Source: Paenibacillus aceris (GTDB taxonomy: Bacteria > Bacillota > Bacilli > Paenibacillales > NBRC-103111). Taken from it: DNA of 64,000 nt. The DNA lies in the NCBI RefSeq assembly GCF_017874035.1, contig NZ_JAGGKV010000018.1, forward strand, positions 79,664 through 143,663, in the 5' to 3' direction. The translations under genes and the position numbers were made by a program. The notes beneath the pieces were generated by a model. That model had not been told where the DNA came from and made no database searches. It saw only the letters and a list, made by a program, of their open reading frames with translations. Within the stretch, counting starts at the first letter, position 1. Every line of letters begins with the position of its first letter. Of the stretch, positions 35,970 to 45,348 are shown piece by piece.

Positions 35970-35982
35970 TGGGCTTTTTTGT
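35957..35982 (+). terminator. Terminator overlapping the end of the 61-residue gene
   Basis: AGCCCAT (35957-35963) and ATGGGCT (35969-35975) with a five-base loop followed by six T residues. Confidence 0.8.
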
Positions 35983-36010
35983 TGTTGATCGGGGGCTTTC
36001 CCCCTCAAGC

Positions 36011-36127
36011 GTTAAACTTGTTTAACAGCGTTATCGCGGACAAGTTGTGCGTTTAACTTAAGTTAGCGTTGAAGAACAACGTTACAGCGGGGATTTGGCG
36101 GCTGCGGTTGGGATTAGACAACCGCAG
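36011..36127. repeat. Cluster of palindromes in an intergenic region
   Basis: GTTAAACTTGTTTAAC (36011-36026) is a palindrome with a two-base centre, TAACTTAAGTTA (36054-36065) is perfect, and CTGCGGTTG/CAACCGCAG (36102-36110, 36119-36127) is a nine-base stem. None is followed by a T run. No gene covers them; the surrounding gap (35983-36190) holds nothing else I can name. Confidence 0.5.
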
Positions 36128-36192
36128 GATCAGTGAGACGGCCTTTTCGCACGTCACACAACCATTTCTCCACCGCCCCTGTTCAAATCAAC

Positions 36193-36218
36193 AAAAAAGA
36201 AGCCCCTAGAGGCTTCTT
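36193..36218 (-). terminator. Terminator of the SLH protein gene
   Basis: AAGAAGCC (36197-36204) and GGCTTCTT (36211-36218) with a six-base loop, followed on the minus strand by TTTTTTG. Confidence 0.85.
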
Positions 36219-36252
36219 CCATTCCCATACTTTCATTTTCACTTCATCTCAA

Positions 36253-38274
36253 TCACAATATCGTGATAGAGGTCACAACCTTATTCGTGCCCTTCAGCTG
36301 TAAAAGCCGCCCTTCCTTGAACAACGCCAAGTTGCCGGAAATAGACACATTGGAAGCCACTTGATAAATGGCCGTTTGCTCCTTGCCATTAATGGTTTGC
36401 ACGATAGAAATCGTAGCAAGCTCCCCTTTAGCATTCAGGGTCGTTCCTCTTAATTTCCCTTGAAGATCAAATGGCAAATTCTCATCTACCATTTTCGTCA
36501 CTTCAATGTATATGACTTTACTGTCGGAGGTACGAATATCGACTTCGTCGCCGATTTTGAGATCAATCGGTCTGACCTTTACGCCGTTTCGATAAACGAT
36601 AACATCCGGATGCAGCGCAAACGCTGTGGTCACGCCCGACTTCGTTAGCTTCAATTCAGTGTTGCTGACAGCAGCACTGACGGTGCCGTTGTTCGTAATG
36701 GGCTGCACCATTTTGGTCACTTCGATGTAGATGACCTTATTCTCTGAGGTACGAATGTTGACTACATCGCCAACCTGCAGCGCAGACAGTTCCACCTTCA
36801 CGCCATTACGATAAACGACGACATCCGGATGCAGCGTTATTTCAAAATTCACGCCATCCTTCTTGAGTTTTAGTACGTTGTTACTCACCGCTGCAGAAAT
36901 GGTTCCGCTGTTTGTGAGTGCTTGCGCCGTTTGTGTAACTTCAACAAAAATGACTTTATTCTCCGACGTCCGAACGTTCACCTCATCACCAACCTGCAGT
37001 GCGGAAGCAGCAACCTTCACCCCATTGCGATAAATTACTGCATCCGGATGCAAGGTATAGTCCGTTGTAACTCCTGATTTTGTAAGCTTCAGCACATTGC
37101 TGCTTACGACTGCTGAGACTGTACCGCTGCTGGATATCGGAACTACCGGCTTGGTTACCTCAATATAGATAACTTTGTTGTCCGAGGTGCGAATGTTAAT
37201 TTCATCGCCGATTTTCAGCTCATAGGGACTCACTCTAATACCGTTACGATAGGCAACGACATCCGGATGAAGCAGCAAAGACGTGGTAACGCCCGATTTG
37301 GTAAGTGTCAATGTATTGTTAGAAACCGCTGCGCTAACGGTACCACTGTTAATAATGGTTTGAACAGTTTTGGTCACTTCAATATAAATAATTTGATTAT
37401 TAAAAGTCCGGACACTTACCTCGTCCCCAGCCTGCAGGGCGGAAGGAGTTATTTTGATTCCGTTCCGGTAAACGTAAACATCCGGATGCAAGGCATAGGT
37501 CAATGTCGTTCCTGAGCTTGTCATCACTAGTGCGTTACCGTTAACTACACTGTTTACTGTTCCCGTAATTGTGTTATTTCCTTGATTCGGCAATTGGCCT
37601 CCTGTGCGATCAAGCAATGCCGCAAGCTGAGCCCGTGTCACCGGCTGGCCAGGCCTAAACGTATTGTCTTCGAAGCCGTCTACTAAACCTTTTTCAATGG
37701 CAACGGCCACATAACCAACGGAGCCTGCTGGGATCTGCTTCGCGTCTTTGAAAGGCAGAGCTGTGTTCATTTTGGCTTTGGCCTGAGCATCCAGCTTCAG
37801 AGCTTTGACCAAGAGCGTTGTCGCCCATAGCCGGTCCCCTTCTTTTTGGGGCTGAACGGTGTCGTCATTTTCGGCAAATAAATCATTTTCTAGCGCAACA
37901 GCTACATAACCAACAGCCCACGAAGGAACTTTATTGGCATCTTTAAAATTAAGATGAGTGCTCATTTCGGATGATGATTCTGCTTGACTGCGAAGTCCCA
38001 TGAGTCGAACGGCTGCCGTAATCGCTTCAATGCGCGAAACGGTGTTCTGCGGTTTAAATGTACCATCCTCGTATCCCTCAAAGACACGCTTCGATGCTAA
38101 ACTCGCAATGTAGCGAATGGCCCATTCTGCGCTCTTCAAATCGTTAAAAGTGAGATGAATTTCGACTTTATTCCCGTCATCTTTTCGATTGTTATTGTCT
38201 TTAGCTAGAACAGCTGTGCTGGTTCCCATGATCGTTACGAAAGCAAGGCCTGTCGCGATTACTTTTTTGAGCAT
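36253..38274 (-). CDS. Surface protein with SLH domains and five 73-residue repeats
   Basis: 673 residues from the ATG at 38274. A signal peptide (about residues 1-24, ending VLA) is followed by three S-layer homology domains (about 35-235) that should bind pyruvylated secondary wall polymer. Five tandem 73-residue beta-rich repeats follow (about 240-605), each with a core HPDV-YRNG-K-GDEV-IRTS-NKVIYIEVTK, then a diverged C-terminal unit. The repeats suggest an extended rod on the cell surface; no catalytic motif is seen. It is divergent from lhr and has its own terminator. The ribosome binding site AAGGAG is far from the ATG. Confidence 0.85.
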   Translation of the reverse strand: MLKKVIATGLAFVTIMGTSTAVLAKDNNNRKDDGNKVEIHLTFNDLKSAEWAIRYIASLASKRVFEGYEDGTFKPQNTVSRIEAITAAVRLMGLRSQAESSSEMSTHLNFKDANKVPSWAVGYVAVALENDLFAENDDTVQPQKEGDRLWATTLLVKALKLDAQAKAKMNTALPFKDAKQIPAGSVGYVAVAIEKGLVDGFEDNTFRPGQPVTRAQLAALLDRTGGQLPNQGNNTITGTVNSVVNGNALVMTSSGTTLTYALHPDVYVYRNGIKITPSALQAGDEVSVRTFNNQIIYIEVTKTVQTIINSGTVSAAVSNNTLTLTKSGVTTSLLLHPDVVAYRNGIRVSPYELKIGDEINIRTSDNKVIYIEVTKPVVPISSSGTVSAVVSSNVLKLTKSGVTTDYTLHPDAVIYRNGVKVAASALQVGDEVNVRTSENKVIFVEVTQTAQALTNSGTISAAVSNNVLKLKKDGVNFEITLHPDVVVYRNGVKVELSALQVGDVVNIRTSENKVIYIEVTKMVQPITNNGTVSAAVSNTELKLTKSGVTTAFALHPDVIVYRNGVKVRPIDLKIGDEVDIRTSDSKVIYIEVTKMVDENLPFDLQGKLRGTTLNAKGELATISIVQTINGKEQTAIYQVASNVSISGNLALFKEGRLLQLKGTNKVVTSITIL

Positions 38275-38488
38275 CAAGCTTCACTCACACTCCTTCTCCT
38301 TAGATAACTGCATCCATCAGAACAATTCGTGGATATGGTTATTTTTAGGAGGGTATACCTTCATTTCCCATACAAATATTTTCCAATTCGAATCTCACAC
38401 ACTAGGCATTCAACCGGCACTCCATTGGCGAAAGCGCCTACATTATGCTATGTTGGAAGAAAATGCGAGCAAGGGAGCGAATGATAGG

Positions 38489-41400
38489 ATGGTACCTACG
38501 CCGGATGCATCATTGTCACCATTTCATCCAATTCTGAAAAAATGGTTTTTTTCACGCTTCGGCGAGCCCACTGACGTGCAAAAGCAGGCTTGGAAAGAAA
38601 TAAGCTCCGGCACGCATACCCTCATCTCTTCCCCTACCGGTTCCGGCAAAACTTTGGCAGCTTTGCTGCCTTGTATGGACGGTGTTGTGAAAAAGAAGCA
38701 GGCTGCCGGTGAACTTTACGCCCCCGGTGTTCGTGTGCTTGTGGTGACGCCGCTTAAAGCGCTCAACAATGATATTCATGATCATTTGTTTCATTTTATG
38801 ACCGAGATTGAAGAGCTCGCGTCCACGCTCGAAAAGGATGCCGTCTGGCACGGACTCCGTGTCGGTGTTCGCACCGGCGACACCACACAGAGCACGCGGG
38901 CATCCATGTTGAAGCACCCGCCGGATCTGCTGGTAACGACGCCGGAGTCGCTTTACCTGCTGCTTACTTCTCCGCGTGCAAGAGAAATGTTAAAGAGCGT
39001 AGAACAGGTCGTCATCGATGAAATTCACGATCTGGCTGCGGATAGGCGGGGAATGCATTTGTCATTGACACTGGAAAGGCTGGACGTGTGGTGCGGGCGA
39101 TCCGTTCAGCGGATCGGTGTTTCCGCTACACAGAAACCGATCTGGCGGGTCGCTCGTTTTCTCGGCGGATGGGAAGCGGACGAACCGCGCCCCGTCGCGA
39201 TTATCGAGAGCAAAGCAGAGAAGCACTACGCGCTGCAGGTGACGATGCCGGAGCCTGCAAAGGCCAAGGCAGCGGATAAAGAGGCGATCTGGACGCCTCT
39301 TGTCGAGCGCCTACTGCAGCTGATGGAAGGCTGCCGCACCGTACTCATCTTCGCAAACAGCCGCAGGCTTTGCGAACGGCTAACCCTGCGACTCAATGAC
39401 CATGTCGGACATGAGATCGCGCGCAGCCATCATGGCAGCGTCGCCCGCGAGATCCGGCTCGAGGTCGAACGCCAGCTCAAAGCCGGCGAGCTTCGCTGCC
39501 TGGTGGCCACGTCGTCGCTGGAGCTCGGCATCGACGTCGGCCATGTCGATCTGGTCATCCAGATCGACTCGCCTTTCACCGCTGCCGCAGGTATCCAGCG
39601 GATCGGCCGCGCCGGCCACGCCGTCGGCAGCGTTAGCCGCGGCGTGCTGCTCGCGCGCAGCCGCAGCCTGCTGCCGGAGCTCGCGGTGCTCGGCCGGCGG
39701 ATCGCGGCGCGCGACATCGAGGCCATCCGCATCCCGCGGGGCAGCCTCGATGTGCTGGCGCAGCAGCTCGTTGCGATGGCCGCGATGGCGGACGAGCTGG
39801 ATGTTGCGCTCCTGGCGCGCCTCCTCGCGCAGAGCGACTCCTTCCGCGAGCTGCCGAAGGAGCGCTGGCTCGCCATGCTGGAGGTGCTGGCGGGTTTGTA
39901 CCCCTTTGCGCGTCCGCTCATCGCATGGGACCGCGAAACCGGCCGCTTGGAACGATTAGCGGCCACACAAATGGCCGCGCTGACGGGCGCGGGCACAATT
40001 CCCCAGAGCACGGCCTATCCCGTGCATCATAACGAAACAGGCCTTCATCTGGGTGAGCTGGATGAGGAATTCATACACGAATCGTCGATCGGCGACGTAT
40101 TCCAGCTTGGCACGGCTTCTTGGCGAATCGTCCGCAAGCGTCCGGAGCGCATCTATGTGCAGGAAGCCGACAACCGGTACAGCGAAATCCCCTTCTGGCG
40201 CGGGGAAACCGGCGGAAAGTCTTATCAGCTCGGCGTTCAAACGGGGCTCCTCTGGCGCGAATTGCGCGATCGCCTGCAGGCACATTCACGCACGCAAGGA
40301 GATCTGGATGTCCAAGAATGGCTAATGGAGCAGTATTTCTTTGACGGGGAAGCCAGCCAATCTCTGATCAGCCTCATCCGTAATCAGATTGCGGTCAATA
40401 CGGTACCGACCGATCAAACGGTCGTGATTGAAGCTTTTGCCGATGAACAGAACCAAACCCATTATGTCCTGCACAGCCTATTCGGCCGTAAAGTAAACCG
40501 CACTTGGTTAATGGCTCTGGAGAAGCATCTTATCCACACAGGGCATAAAGCCATCTATACGAATGCCAAGGATAATGGCATCGAGTTGATTTTTCCCAGC
40601 TATCAAGAATCCGTTGTGCATGCCATCATGTCCCTTTCCTATAGAGAAGCAGATCATTTGATTATCGGAGCTGTCGCGGAGTCAGGCATGTTTGGAGCGG
40701 CCTTCCAGCGGCTTGCGGAAACCTCCTTGCTGCTTTCCCGCAGCTTTACTCGAATGCCTGCCTGGCTCAAGCGGCTTCGCGGTCAGGAGCTTATGAAAGA
40801 AGCTCTGCCTTACAAAGAGCGTTTCCCGCTTTTTCAAGAAGCTATGCGCGAATGCCTGGAAGAACATGTCGATATGGAGCATCTTCAAATCATTTTGGAA
40901 GCCATTCAGGCAGGAGAAATTCAGTTTGCCGTTCACCGCAACCATTTCCCTTCGCCGCTAGCGGCTCAATTTCAATCTGATTATGTGGCGCAAAAAATAT
41001 ATGAGTCGGATAGCCTATCCCAGGACCTGCAAGTTGAACTGCTAGGCTTCAGCAGGCAGATGGCAGCCGATATATTCGGAGCGGAGACCGTTCGAAACGC
41101 GATAAGCCCTCAAGTCCTGGAAGCCGAAGAGACGAAGCTCTCCACGACGGAAAAAGCATGGACGAACGCTCAGCATGTATTTCGTTATTTAAAAGAACAC
41201 GGCGATGCGTCTGTCTCCGAGCTCGTCAAGGCTGGTTCAGCCTCCGAATCCTCTGCCCAAGCCTGGATTTATGAATTGCTTGAGCAGGGCAAAGCTGCAC
41301 ACGCCCCCTTCACAGGGGAAACTCGTTACATATGCAGCGATGAGGTGGAATTCTATGCTTCACTCTCCTTAGACGCCCTCTCCAGGACGTTCGTCTTCCA

Positions 41401-42844
41401 AAGATATGCGGATGGGAAGCTCTCCATCACCGCAGAGGAGCTCGCGGCCCGCTATGAGCTGGAGGCTGCGCTCGTTACGCGCTGGATCGAGGAAGCAGCA
41501 AAGGCCCGCCTGCTGGAGCCTGCACCTTTTGCCGATCCCGAATTGGAATCGCTTTGGACAAGCACCAAGGTCGCATCGCGATTAATACGCCAGTCTCTTC
41601 AGTTGCTCAGGCGTGACAGCTCGGCGATTCTCCCGATCGCCTTCCTGGCACACATGCCGCTCATCCGCAAGTTGACAAGCAGAACAGATGTTCCGGGCAT
41701 GGAACCGCTGCGCGATATCATCTCCAATTTGCAGGGCTTCTTCCTGCCTGTTTCACTATGGGAGTCTGTCTTATTCCCGACCAGGCAGCTTTCCTACCGG
41801 AAGCAAGACCTCGACACCTTGTGCTCATCAGGTGAAGTTCTGTGGATCGGCCGCAAGGAGCCCGACGAAAAAGAAGGGCGTATTGCCTTCTTTCTGGCCG
41901 AAAGTTCCGCCATTTTCGAACCATGTCTTGCCGCTATGCGCCATAAACCCGTCTCCGAGCCGGAGCTTCTCAGCCTGCTGCAGGACAAAGGAGCTGTCTT
42001 TCTCAGCAAGCTTGGCCTTGAAACTGGAAAGCCCCCTTCCCTACTCTTGGAAGAACTGCTCCAGCTCGTCTGGGATGGACAGGCCGCCAATGATCAGTTC
42101 ACGCCGCTGCGGCTTCATGCTGCGAGTACTTCCGCTTCGAAGAAAGGGGACAAATTCCAATCAGGACTTGGCCGTTGGTATGCCTTAAGTACACTGCATA
42201 ACGCCTCCTTTGACAGACAATCCTCCGCCATGCAGTGGACACATCATCTATTAGAGCGCTTCGGCCTGATCACCAAAGACCTTGTTGCTGCCCTTTGCCC
42301 TTTTCCATGGGAAGCGATTCATACCGCTTTGCGTCAATTGGAAGAGTGGGGACTTGTCGTTCGAGGACTATTTATCGCCGATTTACATGCGCTCCAATTC
42401 GCGACGAAAGACTTTATCCGTCTATTGCATCAGCCTTCGGCAGCTGACTCAGATCATCATCCTGCCTTCACGCTGGTCAGTGCTGTCGATCCCGCTAATC
42501 CTTTTGGACTGTTGGTCCCGTGGCCTGACATAGCCGGCATTTCCTTTGCACGCAAAAGCGGCAACTACTTAGCACTTAAGGGCAGCGAGTGGTTGTATTG
42601 GATTGAAAACAACGGGAAGCGCATCTATCAGCTGACTAGCGGTAACCTTGAAATAGCGGAGACCGCTCACGAGCTGCGACTGTTGTTCCGACAATTGCTC
42701 AAACACCATCAGCTGCGTAAAATCGTCATCGACACGTGGAACGGTGTTCGTATCTCCGATTCGCCTGGTCAGGAGGTTCTAAAGCTTCTGGGCGCAGAAA
42801 AAGACCGCACAAGCTTAGTTCTTTGGCCTAGCCAACTAAGCTGA
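38489..42844 (+). CDS. lhr: Large ATP-dependent helicase, Lhr family
   Basis: About 1451 residues from the ATG at 38489 (alternative ATG at 38450). The first has AAGGGAG 11 bases upstream, the second has none. An SF2 helicase core: Walker A SPTGSGKT (48-55), DEIH box VIDEIHDL, SAT motif VSATQKP and motif VI QRIGRAGHAVGS, then the Lhr-specific winged helix and C-terminal domains (to about residue 1450). Lhr proteins act on RNA-DNA hybrids or in repair in other phyla. The stretch at about 39400-39950 is strikingly GC-rich. It converges with nasC with ten bases between the stops. Confidence 0.9.
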   Translation: MVPTPDASLSPFHPILKKWFFSRFGEPTDVQKQAWKEISSGTHTLISSPTGSGKTLAALLPCMDGVVKKKQAAGELYAPGVRVLVVTPLKALNNDIHDHLFHFMTEIEELASTLEKDAVWHGLRVGVRTGDTTQSTRASMLKHPPDLLVTTPESLYLLLTSPRAREMLKSVEQVVIDEIHDLAADRRGMHLSLTLERLDVWCGRSVQRIGVSATQKPIWRVARFLGGWEADEPRPVAIIESKAEKHYALQVTMPEPAKAKAADKEAIWTPLVERLLQLMEGCRTVLIFANSRRLCERLTLRLNDHVGHEIARSHHGSVAREIRLEVERQLKAGELRCLVATSSLELGIDVGHVDLVIQIDSPFTAAAGIQRIGRAGHAVGSVSRGVLLARSRSLLPELAVLGRRIAARDIEAIRIPRGSLDVLAQQLVAMAAMADELDVALLARLLAQSDSFRELPKERWLAMLEVLAGLYPFARPLIAWDRETGRLERLAATQMAALTGAGTIPQSTAYPVHHNETGLHLGELDEEFIHESSIGDVFQLGTASWRIVRKRPERIYVQEADNRYSEIPFWRGETGGKSYQLGVQTGLLWRELRDRLQAHSRTQGDLDVQEWLMEQYFFDGEASQSLISLIRNQIAVNTVPTDQTVVIEAFADEQNQTHYVLHSLFGRKVNRTWLMALEKHLIHTGHKAIYTNAKDNGIELIFPSYQESVVHAIMSLSYREADHLIIGAVAESGMFGAAFQRLAETSLLLSRSFTRMPAWLKRLRGQELMKEALPYKERFPLFQEAMRECLEEHVDMEHLQIILEAIQAGEIQFAVHRNHFPSPLAAQFQSDYVAQKIYESDSLSQDLQVELLGFSRQMAADIFGAETVRNAISPQVLEAEETKLSTTEKAWTNAQHVFRYLKEHGDASVSELVKAGSASESSAQAWIYELLEQGKAAHAPFTGETRYICSDEVEFYASLSLDALSRTFVFQRYADGKLSITAEELAARYELEAALVTRWIEEAAKARLLEPAPFADPELESLWTSTKVASRLIRQSLQLLRRDSSAILPIAFLAHMPLIRKLTSRTDVPGMEPLRDIISNLQGFFLPVSLWESVLFPTRQLSYRKQDLDTLCSSGEVLWIGRKEPDEKEGRIAFFLAESSAIFEPCLAAMRHKPVSEPELLSLLQDKGAVFLSKLGLETGKPPSLLLEELLQLVWDGQAANDQFTPLRLHAASTSASKKGDKFQSGLGRWYALSTLHNASFDRQSSAMQWTHHLLERFGLITKDLVAALCPFPWEAIHTALRQLEEWGLVVRGLFIADLHALQFATKDFIRLLHQPSAADSDHHPAFTLVSAVDPANPFGLLVPWPDIAGISFARKSGNYLALKGSEWLYWIENNGKRIYQLTSGNLEIAETAHELRLLFRQLLKHHQLRKIVIDTWNGVRISDSPGQEVLKLLGAEKDRTSLVLWPSQLS

Positions 42845-42854
42845 ATACGGTCTT

Positions 42855-44960
42855 CTATACACGTTCCACTTGTACTGCACATATCTTAAACTCCGGCATT
42901 CGGCTTGTTGGATCGAGCGCATCGTTCGTCAGCACATTGATCGAGTGCTCATCGCCCCAGTGAAAAGGGACGAAAACCGTACGAGGCTGAATACCTTCTG
43001 TCACCTTGACTTCAAAAACAAGCGAACCGCGACGGCTCGTTATGCGAATTTTACTATCCATGCCAAGTCCGATTCGCTTTGCCAGCCATGGATGTACCTC
43101 CGCAACGGGAACGGGAGCTTTCTTGTTCAGCGCTTCCGTCCGGCGCGTTTGTACACCGCTCAAATAATGGTTGGCAAGCCTTCCGGTTGTCAGCACGAAA
43201 GGATACTCCGCATCGATCGGCTCTGCCGGCATCTTCGGCTGAATGCCGAATAATTTGGCTCTGCCGTCGGGATGATGGAAATGATCTGCGAATAATTGCG
43301 GTGTTCCCGGGTGATCAGGAGCAGGACAAGGCCAGAATAGGCCTTTTTCTTCTTGCAGCCTTTGATACGTGATGCCGCTGTAATCGGCTTTCCCGCCGGC
43401 CGTTGCGGCAGCCAGTTCACGAAACACATTTTCAATACCCGCATATTGAAAATAAGCGCCGCGCCCCAGCGCTTCAGCCAGCTCGCAAAGGATGTGATAA
43501 TCGAGCCTGCTGTTTCCCGGCAGCTCCATGGCTTTTTGGCGGTGAAACACGCGTCCCTCCAAATTGGTCATCGTGCCTTCCGCTTCTGCGAAAGAAGAAC
43601 CCGGCAGAATATAGTGGGCGTAGCGTGCTGTTTCGGTTTCAAACATATCTACAACAACTAGCAAATCCAACTTTTGCAGCGCCCGCTCCACCATGCGGTT
43701 ATTCGGGCTTGAGACCAGTGGATTTGATCCTAGCACGATTAGCGCCTTGATTTCACCTTCATCGACCTTCTTCAGCAGCTCATAGGCCGAGACGCCCTTG
43801 CCGGGAAGCTCGCTGGGATCGATGCCCCATACCCCAGCGACATGCTCACGCGCAGCAGGGTCTTCAATAGAGCGGTAACCTGGAAGCTGGTCAGCCTTTT
43901 GCCCATGCTCGCGTCCGCCTTGACCGTTTGCTTGGCCGGTTACGGCGCCATAACCGCAGCCTTTACGCCCTATTTTTCCCGTGACCAGTGACAAATTAAT
44001 ATAATTAAGCGTATTCTCCACGCCGTTCGATTGCTGCTCCAACCCTCTTGCCGTCAGGACAATCCCCGTTTCAGCCTTTGCAAAACCACGGGCAATCGTA
44101 CGAATCACCGGTTCCAGAATACCGGTCAACTCCTCCACTCTTCCCGGCGTGAAAGGTTTCACGGCTTCCTTCAAGCTTTCAAAGCCCGATGTCCGCTCCT
44201 GAATAAAGCGTTCGTCGACAAGCTTTTCTTCCACCATGACATGCAGGAGACCATTGATAAACACCGAATCGAACCCAGGTTGTAAGCGGACATGAATATC
44301 AGCAACCTTGGACGTCATCGTATTGCGTGGGTCAATCGTGACAATTACCGCGCCTTTTTTCTTCGCTTCAAGCAGGTACGGCATCATAGTCGGCTGACAT
44401 TCCGCAATGTTGGTGCCGGCTAGGATTAAATATTTAGCATTCGGAATTTCGGACAAAGGCATCGTCATCCCCCGGTCAATGCCGAAGGCTTGATTGGAGG
44501 CCGCCGCTGCTGAAGACATACAGTAACGGCCATTGTAATCGATATATTTACTTCTCAAAGCAACACGGGTGAACTTGCCGAGCAAGTAACAAACTTCATT
44601 GGTTAAAGATCCGCCGCCGTATACGCCAATTGCATCTGCACCATGTTCCGATTGCAGGCTTTGGATGCGCATTGCAATGTCGGCATAGGCGTGCTCCCAT
44701 GTCACCGTTTGCCAACGCCCTGATCCGTTGGCCGACCTTGCCAATGGCTCGAGAATGCGCTCCGCATGAAACACATGATCCAAGGCATTCAATCCCTTTT
44801 GGCAGAGACGGCCAGTGGCGACCGGAAAGTTCTGGCTTGGTTTAGTGATGAGACCGGATGTCTTCTCGCTCGGTATAATCTCCAAACCACACTGCATGCT
44901 GCAGAAGCAGCAATGGGAGGAGGGTTGATCTGTCGATATGGTCAGTAATGGTGATTTCAT
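42855..44960 (-). CDS. nasC: Assimilatory nitrate reductase catalytic subunit
   Basis: A 701-residue molybdopterin oxidoreductase that reduces nitrate to nitrite in the cytosol. The N-terminal [4Fe-4S] site reads CCFCSMQCGLEI with a later Cys in GRLCQKG. The molybdopterin segments NGRYCMSSAAAASNQAFG, PNAKYLILAGTN and GSNPLVSSPNNRMVERAL are intact, and the C-terminal dinucleotide-binding part contains LTTGRLANHYLSGVQTRR. The ATG at 44960 follows GGGGTG. It is the last gene of the leftward nitrate operon after nirD, with 13 bases between. Confidence 0.93.
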   Translation of the reverse strand: MKSPLLTISTDQPSSHCCFCSMQCGLEIIPSEKTSGLITKPSQNFPVATGRLCQKGLNALDHVFHAERILEPLARSANGSGRWQTVTWEHAYADIAMRIQSLQSEHGADAIGVYGGGSLTNEVCYLLGKFTRVALRSKYIDYNGRYCMSSAAAASNQAFGIDRGMTMPLSEIPNAKYLILAGTNIAECQPTMMPYLLEAKKKGAVIVTIDPRNTMTSKVADIHVRLQPGFDSVFINGLLHVMVEEKLVDERFIQERTSGFESLKEAVKPFTPGRVEELTGILEPVIRTIARGFAKAETGIVLTARGLEQQSNGVENTLNYINLSLVTGKIGRKGCGYGAVTGQANGQGGREHGQKADQLPGYRSIEDPAAREHVAGVWGIDPSELPGKGVSAYELLKKVDEGEIKALIVLGSNPLVSSPNNRMVERALQKLDLLVVVDMFETETARYAHYILPGSSFAEAEGTMTNLEGRVFHRQKAMELPGNSRLDYHILCELAEALGRGAYFQYAGIENVFRELAAATAGGKADYSGITYQRLQEEKGLFWPCPAPDHPGTPQLFADHFHHPDGRAKLFGIQPKMPAEPIDAEYPFVLTTGRLANHYLSGVQTRRTEALNKKAPVPVAEVHPWLAKRIGLGMDSKIRITSRRGSLVFEVKVTEGIQPRTVFVPFHWGDEHSINVLTNDALDPTSRMPEFKICAVQVERV

Positions 44961-44973
44961 GTTCACCCCACGC

Positions 44974-45324
44974 TTAACAAGCCAATTCTTTCCCTACCGG
45001 GAATCCTATGAAAACAGTTCCCTCATGAACTTTCGTCGAATATGTTTGCACACAGCCCGTATCCGGTGCTTGCACGAGCCCTGAAGGAAGATGAATTTTG
45101 CGGTCATGCATCGGACAGAAAACGTGCTCGTCACAGACAATACCCTCCGCAAGCACACCCTCTTTGTGCGGACAACGGTTTTGAATCGCGGTTAGCTTGC
45201 CGCTTTTCATCTTGAAGAGAGCTACCTCCTCCCCTTGATAACGAATCGTTTTGCCTGTATTCACTGCTAAATCCTCATAAGATACGGCCTCAACCCAGAT
45301 CATTTGCTCTTCTCGTGTTTTCAT
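44974..45324 (-). CDS. nirD: Nitrite reductase (NADH) small subunit, Rieske type
   Basis: 116 residues with a Rieske [2Fe-2S] fold: CPHKEG and CPMHDRK give the Cys-His pairs. NirD partners NirB in assimilatory nitrite reduction to ammonium. AGGAGGAG precedes the ATG. It lies 24 bases after nirB and 13 bases before nasC. Confidence 0.93.
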   Translation of the reverse strand: MKTREEQMIWVEAVSYEDLAVNTGKTIRYQGEEVALFKMKSGKLTAIQNRCPHKEGVLAEGIVCDEHVFCPMHDRKIHLPSGLVQAPDTGCVQTYSTKVHEGTVFIGFPVGKELAC

Positions 45325-45348
45325 GGTCTTCTCCTCCTGAGTGATTTA

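Noticed and set aside
36460..37600. CRISPR array or DNA-level repeat element in the region of regular 219-base periodicity
   Set aside because: The periodicity comes from coding repeats of the SLH protein; unit size and divergence do not fit CRISPR.
38189..38449. Upstream extension of the helicase reading frame
   Set aside because: It runs through the promoter and start of the divergent SLH gene and has no ribosome binding site.
39380..40011. Antisense and alternative frames of 79-193 codons inside lhr
   Set aside because: They coincide with the GC-rich block of a certain coding gene; low-complexity Arg/Ser/Ala peptides.
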